In this document: in pieces, positions 1 to 4,526 of the stretch
How the letters are laid out: every line of letters begins with the position of its first letter
How positions within the stretch are numbered: the stretch's first letter is position 1
NCBI GenBank assembly: GCA_002338885.1
Contig: DDJI01000107.1
Coordinates: 1-5,948, forward strand
From: Ruminococcus sp. UBA1828
GTDB lineage: Bacteria; Bacillota; Clostridia; Oscillospirales; Ruminococcaceae
Direction: 5' to 3'
Length of the DNA stretch: 5,948 nucleotides
Notes under the pieces: model-generated
The model's database searches: none
What the model saw: the letters and a program-made list of their open reading frames with translations, nothing else
What the model was told of the DNA's origin: nothing
Position numbers and translations under genes: made by a program

Positions 1-5
1 TACAT
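1..5 (-). CDS. 5' end of a minus-strand gene, identity unknown
   Basis: Only the first five bases lie in the window: an ATG read leftward from position 5, then TA. The call rests on the ribosome binding site. The minus strand reads AAAGGAGG over positions 22-15, a full match to the anti-Shine-Dalgarno core, and it stands 9 bases before the ATG. That is a better site than most in this window. The gene would be divergent from everything else here. Its product cannot be told; the second codon begins TA. The regulatory-looking leader upstream suggests that expression is controlled by premature termination. The start could be chance, but the site quality and spacing make that less likely. Confidence 0.5.
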
Positions 6-31
6 AGGCCGTCGCCTCCTTTCCGCTTTTG

Positions 32-73
32 GGCAAAAAGAAAAGCCGCAGACTTTTTCAAAATCTGCGGCTT
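32..73 (-). terminator. Intrinsic terminator hairpin acting as a possible attenuator in the minus-strand leader
   Basis: Positions 43-52 (AAGCCGCAGA) and 64-73 (TCTGCGGCTT) form a perfect 10-bp stem with an 11-base loop. Read on the minus strand, the stem runs directly into TTTTCTTTTT (positions 43-34), the U-tract of a rho-independent terminator. On the plus strand it is followed by GGCCGGGG, so it would not terminate there. There is no plausible minus-strand gene to its right, and a strong ribosome binding site and start codon lie about 10 bases to its left. It therefore sits in a 5' leader rather than behind a gene, which is the layout of a transcription attenuator. The hairpin is seen directly; the attenuation role is inferred. 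Confidence 0.65.
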
Positions 74-102
74 GGCCGGGGAACAGAAAAGGGCGCTGTC
101 AT
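58..102 (-). CDS. Possible 14-residue leader peptide in the minus-strand leader
   Basis: Read leftward from position 102, ATG opens a 14-codon frame (MTAPFSVPRPSRRF) that stops with TGA at 60-58, exactly in the loop of the downstream terminator hairpin. The last codons (Ser-Arg-Arg) lie on the first arm of that stem, so a ribosome here would prevent the terminator from forming. Leader peptides of antibiotic- or amino-acid-responsive attenuators have this geometry. The upstream Shine-Dalgarno is weak (GGGTG, 9 bases before the ATG), and a frame this short can occur by chance. The start is also buried in a potential hairpin (120-112 with 95-91 and 85-82). Speculative. Confidence 0.25.
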   Translation of the reverse strand: MTAPFSVPRPSRRF

Positions 103-435
103 GCTTGGCAACACCCTGTTTCTGTCTGATTATTCAGTTGTTTTGACACGCCCCGTTTTCCGCTGCCCTAAAAACATTGATTTTACTGGGTTTTTTCATG
201 TTTTCTTATGGCAACGCTCTTTTTCGGCGGTTTTTCGCCCCGCGCGAAAATTGCGTCCGAAAAATCCGCCTGAATATTTTTTATCTACCTTGAGTATAAG
301 TAGAATTTTATGGGCGTTAAAAACTCAAACCCGAGTTTTAAGGGCAAATCTCAACTTTTCAACTGAGTTTTCAACACTTCAAACGGCAATCGGGGAAAGT
401 TTTCAACAGTTTCAACGCATTTTTCAACGCCGATG
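82..435. other. Intergenic region with several hairpins and a repeat cluster; no convincing gene
   Basis: No plausible protein gene covers this stretch. Three inverted repeats are visible. Positions 226-237 pair with 258-270 (5 + 7 bp around a one-base bulge). Positions 166-173 pair with 181-190 (CCC and TAAAA blocks, with a two-base bulge). A small CTGA/TCAG pair lies at 126-137. If the minus-strand gene at the left edge is transcribed from about position 290, all of them fall in its leader RNA. A weak minus-strand promoter candidate has a -10 reading TATACT (298-293) and a -35 reading TTTAAC (321-316), 17 bases apart. The right part holds the TTTCAAC repeats listed separately. Confidence 0.5.
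356..428 (+). repeat. Cluster of five TTTCAAC direct repeats
   Basis: TTTCAAC occurs five times in the same orientation, starting at 357, 369, 401, 410 and 422; four of the copies have an extra T in front. Start-to-start distances are 12, 32, 9 and 12 bases, roughly one, three, one and one helical turns. An inverted copy, GTTGAAAAC, lies at 525-533, and a weaker copy (TCTCAAC) at 349-355. The cluster ends 8 bases before the -35 box of the promoter at 436-464. It may bind a transcription factor or be an origin-like iteron set. The copies are two mismatches away from the DnaA box consensus, so DnaA binding is not well supported. Confidence 0.6.
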
Positions 436-464
436 TTGATTTTTGCGTATACAAGCTGTATATT
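436..464 (+). promoter_or_regulatory. Sigma70-type promoter for the small membrane-protein gene
   Basis: A TTGATT -35 box (436-441) is separated by exactly 17 bases from a TATATT -10 box (459-464). Transcription would start near 471, giving a leader of about 90 bases before the ATG at 562. An alternative -10, TATTAT at 461-466, has a less favourable 19-base spacer. The boxes match the consensus at four and five positions of six. Confidence 0.6.
448..462. promoter_or_regulatory. Perfect inverted repeat overlapping the promoter, a candidate operator
   Basis: TATACA (448-453) and TGTATA (457-462) are perfect inverted half-sites around a three-base centre, AGC. The repeat covers the end of the promoter spacer and the first bases of the -10 box, where a bound repressor would block RNA polymerase. 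Small dimeric regulators often use symmetric AT-rich sites of this size. Which regulator would bind is unknown, and AT-rich palindromes of 12 bases can arise by chance. Confidence 0.4.
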
Positions 465-561
465 ATCCTGCTCAAAGGCTCATAATCAAGGCGAAAAACT
501 TTGAAATCGCGCCGTTTTCGAGATGTTGAAAACCCGCGCGTTTTGGAAAGGCGGATAAAAG

Positions 562-873
562 ATGGTCAAAGGCGTGAGCAGACAGATAATAGAAATATCA
601 AATCCGGACAGCGAGTATTTCGAGCGTGCGGTGCTTTACCTCAAAGCAGGGCAGACCTTGCCGCAAAGGGAGCTTGCAAGGCTTGCGGCGGACGAGTATG
701 TGCTCTCGATGGAGACCCGCGGCGGGCAGCCGGACGGCACGGACGGCGCATCGGAGGAAATCAGAGTAAAAAGACTTTCAAAGAGGGTAAAAATACTTGC
801 GGCGCTGACTGCGTTTTTTGCCGCCGCATCGGCAGGAGCCACGGCGTTATTGATTGTTTATACAAAGATGTAG
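562..873 (+). CDS. Small C-terminally membrane-anchored protein, function unknown
   Basis: This 103-aa protein has an N-terminal cytosolic-looking part and a single hydrophobic segment at its extreme C-terminus. Residues 1-50 are mixed charged and hydrophobic and probably helical (EYFERAVLYL, then RELARLAADEY). Residues 51-66 are a Gly/Asp-rich linker. Residues 68-77 are strongly basic (RVKRLSKRVK) and directly precede a membrane segment at about 77-100, rich in Ala and Phe. By the positive-inside rule the N-terminus should face the cytoplasm, as in tail-anchored proteins. There is no signal peptide. The ATG start is supported by GGAAAGG at 545-551. I do not recognise a named family, although short proteins of this build occur in Clostridia. 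It is probably monocistronic from the promoter at 436-464, because a further promoter precedes the next gene. Confidence 0.75.
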   Translation: MVKGVSRQIIEISNPDSEYFERAVLYLKAGQTLPQRELARLAADEYVLSMETRGGQPDGTDGASEEIRVKRLSKRVKILAALTAFFAAASAGATALLIVYTKM

Positions 874-899
874 AAATTATTTTGTGGATTATTCATTGA

Positions 900-911
900 A
901 AAAGTACTTTT
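900..911. repeat. Twelve-base perfect palindrome
   Basis: AAAAGTACTTTT is a perfect palindrome in the gap between the small membrane-protein gene and rlmB, 17 bases before the extended -10 box at 928. It lies roughly in the -35 zone of that promoter and could be an operator. No U-rich continuation makes it a good terminator. Confidence 0.35.
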
Positions 912-927
912 AATCGGGCACAACATA

Positions 928-936
928 TGGTACAAT
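928..936 (+). promoter_or_regulatory. rlmB: Extended -10 promoter for rlmB
   Basis: TGGTACAAT combines the TGn extension with a TACAAT -10 box (931-936, five of six consensus bases). The sequence 17 bases upstream (TTTTAA, 908-913) is a poor -35, which fits an extended -10 promoter. The start would be near 943, giving a leader of about 66 bases. Confidence 0.5.
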
Positions 937-961
937 TAAACTGTGTATAACTATAGCTATG

Positions 962-986
962 TTAGCGGGGAGCTAATGAGCTAAAT
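962..986 (+). repeat. Tandem GAGCTAA repeat with a small hairpin in the rlmB leader
   Basis: GAGCTAA occurs at 970-976 and again at 978-984. TTAGC at 962-966 can pair with the GCTAA of either copy (972-976 or 980-984), so two small 5-bp hairpins compete. They lie 12-47 bases before the rlmB start, close to its ribosome binding site (AAAGAGG, 996-1002). The stems are short and any regulatory role is uncertain. Confidence 0.35.
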
Positions 987-1008
987 TGAGCGACCAAAGA
1001 GGTTAAAC

Positions 1009-1848
1009 ATGGACAAGAAGGAATACCGCGCGCCTAAAAGAGCGCATGGGGAGCATTCAAAGCCCGATTTTGACAGGGACATCGGTCATGAGCCGCAGGA
1101 GCAGGGGCTTATAATAGGCAGAAATCCCGTGCTTGAGGCGCTGAAGGCGGGAAAAAGCATAGATACCGTGTATATCAACAAAGACAGCACAGCCGGATCC
1201 GGCTCTTTGTCGCAGATATCGCGGCTTGCGGCGCAGCGCGGCATAGTCGTGAAGCAGGTCAACGAGCAAAAGCTCACAGCCATGGCTGCCGGCGGAGTGC
1301 ATCAGGGCGTAATAGCTGTCGGAGCGTGCGCGGAGTATGTGACGATTGAGCAAATACTGCGGCGTGCAAAAGAGAAAAACGAGCCGCCGTTTATAATAAT
1401 CTGCGATGAGATAGAAGACCCGCACAACCTCGGCGCGATAATAAGGACTGCGGAGAGCGCAGGCGCGCACGGGGTGATAATACCGAAGCGAAGGAGCGCA
1501 TCACTTAATTATACTGTTTATAAGACGTCTGCCGGAGCGGCAAGCTGGCTGCCGGTTGCAAGGGTGCCAAACATACCGGCCGCTATAGAAGAGCTAAAGC
1601 AAAACGGCGTGTGGATATACGGAACGGATGCGTCGGGACAAAGATACGACACCGTAGACCTGAGCGGAGCCATAGGGCTTGTCATAGGCTCGGAGGGCTA
1701 CGGCATAGGCAGGCTCACGGCAAGCAAGTGTGATTTTATGCTCAGCCTGCCGATGAAGGGAAAGATAACGTCGCTCAACGCATCGGTTGCGGCGGGAATA
1801 TTCATGTACGAGGCGGTTCGCCAAAGAGAAGCCTCGGGCATAAAATAG
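1009..1848 (+). CDS. rlmB: 23S rRNA (guanosine 2'-O)-methyltransferase, TrmH/SpoU family (RlmB-like)
   Basis: The 279-aa product is a complete SPOUT-class RNA 2'-O-methyltransferase, which transfers a methyl group from S-adenosylmethionine to a ribose in 23S rRNA (G2251 in E. coli for RlmB). Residues 1-30 are a charged, poorly conserved tail. Residues 33-107 form the L30e-like RNA-binding substrate domain, with IIGRNPVLEAL at 35-45 and HQGVIAVGA at 98-106. The trefoil-knot domain follows with all family motifs: motif 1 NLGAIIRTAES (140-150, catalytic-type Arg146), motif 2 VIGSEGYGIGRL (225-236), and motif 3 LPMKG then SLNASVAAGI (248-264). Length is near the 240-270 usual for the family. ATG is preceded by AAAGAGG with a 6-base gap. 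The usual Bacillus neighbours (cysS, mrnC) are absent. Family is certain; assignment to RlmB rather than another SpoU paralogue rests on the L30e-like domain and the motif wording. Confidence 0.88.
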   Translation: MDKKEYRAPKRAHGEHSKPDFDRDIGHEPQEQGLIIGRNPVLEALKAGKSIDTVYINKDSTAGSGSLSQISRLAAQRGIVVKQVNEQKLTAMAAGGVHQGVIAVGACAEYVTIEQILRRAKEKNEPPFIIICDEIEDPHNLGAIIRTAESAGAHGVIIPKRRSASLNYTVYKTSAGAASWLPVARVPNIPAAIEELKQNGVWIYGTDASGQRYDTVDLSGAIGLVIGSEGYGIGRLTASKCDFMLSLPMKGKITSLNASVAAGIFMYEAVRQREASGIK

Positions 1849-1860
1849 ATATTTTTAGCG

Positions 1861-1875
1861 AAAGGAGAGCCTTTG
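1861..1875 (+). promoter_or_regulatory. Ribosome binding site that selects a TTG start
   Basis: AAAGGAG at 1861-1867 lies 5 bases before a TTG at 1873. The next in-frame ATG, at 1900, has no Shine-Dalgarno in front of it (the upstream bases read GTCGTTTACTTAAA). The ribosome binding site therefore favours TTG, adding nine residues (PSKGRLLK plus the start) to the N-terminus. Confidence 0.65.
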
Positions 1876-4326
1876 CCAAGCAAGGGTCGTTTACTTAAAA
1901 TGGCTGACAAGACGGATAAGAATTTATCAGTGGATGATATACTTGAGCAGTATTCATCGAAAGTACCGAAAAATCATACAGACGACACGTTGGACATAGA
2001 TTCTATTCTGAACGAGATACATCACACACCGGCTCAAAAGACCGAAATGATAGAGGACGTCCTTGAAATAGGCGACAACAGCTATGTTTTCGACCCGGGG
2101 GACGAGCCGCAGCCGCAGGAGCAGGACATACCGCCTCAGCCGTCCGACGAGATAAGGACGTCGAGCGGAGTGAGACAGGGCACGGCGGCAATTGAGGACA
2201 TGCTTGAAAACCCGCAGCCCAAGCAGCCGCCCAAAGCGGATGAGAGCACGGCTGCGCATGCGCAGGAGAAAGCCCCTCAGATAAGGCCCGTGACGGGGAG
2301 AAACGCCGACACCGCCATAATGCAGGGACTGCTGAAGTTAAAGAGCGAGCGGGGAACGGCAAAGCCCGCGCAAAAGAAGGTTGATCCCGTCAACCGCGCG
2401 TCGATAAGCGACATAGACCTGGGAATTGAGAAGAAGGTAATACCCAGCACAGAAGTCGGAATAGACGAAAACGCAAGCGAGGAAGAAAAGCTTGCATACT
2501 TAAACGCAAAGAGAAAAGAGCGCGTAAAGGAGTTCGTTGCCCGAAACGAAGAAGAGGAAAAGCCTCAAAAAGGCTCGGTTGCGGACTTTGAGAGCTTTGA
2601 TCAGGCGCAAAAGATGTCGCAGAGCATATCGGGGCTGAAGTCGAGCCTTGTTGTAAGGCTTTGCGTGCTGCTTGTTTTGAGCGTAGTCAGCGCGTATATG
2701 ACGATAGCGTCCGACACCGGACTGTCGCTCATATCTGTTTTGTCCCAGTCAACATCCTACCTGTTTGTGCATGTGATACTCGGGCTTGTGGCTGCGTTTG
2801 TCTCGTATACCGTGCTGTCGGTCGGAATAAAAAAGCTTTGCACAATGAAAGCCGACAGCGACAGCCTTGCCGCCGCCACCGTGATATTCAGCCTTTTGTC
2901 TGCAATTATAATGCTTTCCGACTCGGAGCTTGTCCAGACTAAAACCGCCCACGCATATGTCAGCGTGGCGATAATAGGGCTTTTGATAAACACCATAGGC
3001 AAGCTCTTGATAGTGGGCAGAACGGAAAGAAACTTCCGATACATTTCGGGCGGCTACTCAAAATACGCCGCAGTTCATATAGACGATGAAGAGGTTGCCG
3101 CAAAGTTCACAAGGGGAGCGCTCACCGATTTTCCCTCCCTTGCCACATCGAGAAAGACGGAGTTTGTAAGAGATTTTATAAAAAACAGCTACTCGGCAGA
3201 CCTGACCGACTCGTTTTCTAAGGTATACGTGCCGATTGCCGTGGGCGTGTCGGTGCTGATAGGACTTATAACGGCATTTGTTTATCCGGAGAGGATAACG
3301 GAGGTTTCGGACAGAATTTACTATGCGTTTGCATGTGCCGCCGGAACGATGTCTCTATGCTCGGCGATGGGAATGATGCTCGTCACAAATATCCCGCTTG
3401 CAAAGGCGTCAAAGAAGTACCTTCAGTCCTCCGCCGTGATGCTCGGCTATTCTGCGGTGGACAAGTTTGCCGACACAAACTCACTGCTCATAGACGCCAT
3501 TGACCTCTTCCCGGACGGAATGGTAGACATAATAAACATAAAGCCCATTAAAAAGACCCCGATAGAGGACGGCATACTCTATGCCGCAAGCCTTTGCTGC
3601 CAGACCGAAAGCATTCTCCGCCCGTCGTTTTACAAGATGATAAAGGGCAAAACGGAGATGCTCTATCCGGTCGAGAGCTATATATATGAGGACGGCTTGG
3701 GACTTTCGGGATGGATAGAAAATAAGCGTGTTCTGTTCGGAAACCGCGCGCTGATGGAGAGCCACTCCATAGAAGGGCTGCCCACACTTGAAAAAGAGGC
3801 GTCATATGCAAAGGGCAACAGCGTGGTGTACCTGTCCATAGGCGGAAACCTTGCAATGATATTTGTCGTGAGAGCAAAGGCGTCGGTATCGGTGACAAGG
3901 GGCTTAAAGGATCTTGAGCGGCAAAAGATAACGGTGATTCTGCGCTCCGTGGATTCGCTTTTGAGCATAACAAAGCTTTCGGAGCTGTTTGACGTCTCGC
4001 CGAACACATTCAAGCTTTTGCCGTTTAGATATCACGCAGAATACGACGCTCAAACATCCTACGTTGCAAGCGTCTCCTCGGAGATGATTTATTCGGGAAG
4101 GTTTGCATCCTTGGCAATGCTCCTGACCGGAGCTAAAAGACTTCAGCGTTCTGCCACGGTTGGCGTAGCCGTCCAAACGCTTTCGGGACTTTTGGGAATA
4201 GTTTTGGCGGTCATATTTGCATTCGTCGGCTCTTTCGGAAGCGTGCTCACCGGCACGTTCGTGGTGGTTTACAATGTAATATGGGCGCTTGTGACCGCAA
4301 TAATGCAGTACGCCGCAAAAACCTGA
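1873..4326 (+). CDS. Large membrane protein resembling a catalytically dead P1B-type ATPase, with a long disordered N-terminus
   Basis: This 817-aa protein starts with about 250 acidic, Pro/Gln/Glu-rich residues without obvious fold, containing four short phi-x-x-[IVM]-L motifs. Eight hydrophobic segments follow at about 257-280, 292-318, 331-349, 359-381, 450-470, 482-505, 766-787 and 791-813. This 4+2+2 pattern is the topology of P1B (heavy-metal) ATPases. Between TM4 and TM5 lies a short actuator-like loop (382-449) without TGE. SADLTDSFSKVYVPIAVGV (441-459) reads like the A-domain exit into TM5. After TM6, NSLLIDAIDLFPDG (536-549) sits where family members have DKTGT: Asp541 is kept but KTGT is gone. 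The N-domain is recognisable (GLGLSGWI, 608-615; RVLFGNRALM, 619-628). TGD is replaced by RSV (691-693), the CPC of TM6 is CAA (488-490), and GDGxND is missing. I infer a non-transporting pseudoenzyme. The reading frame is intact and codon use is like its neighbours. It lies 24 bases after rlmB and is probably cotranscribed. Homology is judged by eye; an unrelated membrane protein remains possible. Confidence 0.72.
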   Translation: MPSKGRLLKMADKTDKNLSVDDILEQYSSKVPKNHTDDTLDIDSILNEIHHTPAQKTEMIEDVLEIGDNSYVFDPGDEPQPQEQDIPPQPSDEIRTSSGVRQGTAAIEDMLENPQPKQPPKADESTAAHAQEKAPQIRPVTGRNADTAIMQGLLKLKSERGTAKPAQKKVDPVNRASISDIDLGIEKKVIPSTEVGIDENASEEEKLAYLNAKRKERVKEFVARNEEEEKPQKGSVADFESFDQAQKMSQSISGLKSSLVVRLCVLLVLSVVSAYMTIASDTGLSLISVLSQSTSYLFVHVILGLVAAFVSYTVLSVGIKKLCTMKADSDSLAAATVIFSLLSAIIMLSDSELVQTKTAHAYVSVAIIGLLINTIGKLLIVGRTERNFRYISGGYSKYAAVHIDDEEVAAKFTRGALTDFPSLATSRKTEFVRDFIKNSYSADLTDSFSKVYVPIAVGVSVLIGLITAFVYPERITEVSDRIYYAFACAAGTMSLCSAMGMMLVTNIPLAKASKKYLQSSAVMLGYSAVDKFADTNSLLIDAIDLFPDGMVDIINIKPIKKTPIEDGILYAASLCCQTESILRPSFYKMIKGKTEMLYPVESYIYEDGLGLSGWIENKRVLFGNRALMESHSIEGLPTLEKEASYAKGNSVVYLSIGGNLAMIFVVRAKASVSVTRGLKDLERQKITVILRSVDSLLSITKLSELFDVSPNTFKLLPFRYHAEYDAQTSYVASVSSEMIYSGRFASLAMLLTGAKRLQRSATVGVAVQTLSGLLGIVLAVIFAFVGSFGSVLTGTFVVVYNVIWALVTAIMQYAAKT

Positions 4327-4337
4327 TACGCACTGAC

Positions 4338-4370
4338 AGCCGGACGCAAATCTTTGTCCGGCTTGTTTTT
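4338..4370 (+). terminator. Rho-independent terminator after the P-type-ATPase-like gene
   Basis: AGCCGGAC (4338-4345) and GTCCGGCT (4356-4363) form a perfect 8-bp GC-rich stem with a 10-base loop, followed by TGTTTTT. It begins 12 bases after the stop codon and should end the rlmB transcript, making the lipoprotein gene a separate unit. Confidence 0.88.
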
Positions 4371-4416
4371 ATCAAAGCGGTTAAAAAGGTGTCGCTTTAA
4401 TTACAGTTTCATCGGC

Positions 4417-4500
4417 TGTGCAACAAATCCCGCACATTAGTTGTATTATATATGTGCGGATGTGCACGGGTGCATGCCCGCACAGGACAGATTCAGCACA
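4417..4500. promoter_or_regulatory. Array of TGTGC/GCACA half-sites with competing hairpins upstream of the lipoprotein gene
   Basis: TGTGC occurs at 4417-4421, 4453-4457 and 4461-4465, and its complement GCACA at 4432-4436, 4480-4484 and 4496-4500: six in 84 bases. CCGCACAT (4430-4437) is a perfect inverted partner of ATGTGCGG (4452-4459). The latter's TGTGCGG (4453-4459) can instead pair with CCGCACA at 4478-4484. A third hairpin pairs TGTG/CGGG (4461-4464, 4467-4470) with CCCGCACA (4477-4484). A -10-like TATTAT lies at 4444-4449, inside the first inverted repeat, but I see no convincing -35. The array could be an operator set around the promoter or an RNA switch, if transcription starts upstream. 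Confidence 0.45.
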
Positions 4501-4526
4501 TATACATACTGAAAGGATGATATAAA

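Noticed and set aside
82..120. T-box-like AGGGTG...CGCCCTT arrangement on the minus strand
   Set aside because: The invariant T-box core (GGN-ACCGCG) is not present, and no stem I or specifier loop was found.
29..439. A 136-codon open frame on the plus strand
   Set aside because: It starts at TTG with no ribosome binding site, runs through the attenuator hairpin and the TTTCAAC repeats, and its translation is rich in Arg/Phe with no domain-like pattern. It looks like a chance frame in T-rich intergenic DNA.
883..891. DnaA-box-like TGTGGATTA, and TTTTCAACA copies at 368-408, as a possible replication origin
   Set aside because: The first is a single site with one mismatch and the others have two mismatches each. 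No dnaA, dnaN or rpmH gene is visible, so an origin is not supported.
501..899. A 132-codon frame overlapping the 103-aa gene in another frame
   Set aside because: It starts at TTG without a good ribosome binding site, and its product is an Arg/Cys/Gly-rich shadow. The 562-873 frame has an ATG, a Shine-Dalgarno and a sensible membrane segment.
959..984. Two tiny overlapping frames (ATG-4 codons-TAA, then ATG-AGC-TAA) before rlmB
   Set aside because: They have no ribosome binding site and are too short to distinguish from chance.
1900..1902. ATG as the start of the P-type-ATPase-like gene
   Set aside because: No Shine-Dalgarno precedes it, while the TTG at 1873 has AAAGGAG five bases upstream. 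The ATG remains possible but is less well supported.
4374..4398. AAAGCG/CGCTTT inverted repeat as a second terminator
   Set aside because: The stem is only 6 bp with a 13-base loop, and no T-tract follows on the plus strand. The stronger terminator lies just before it.
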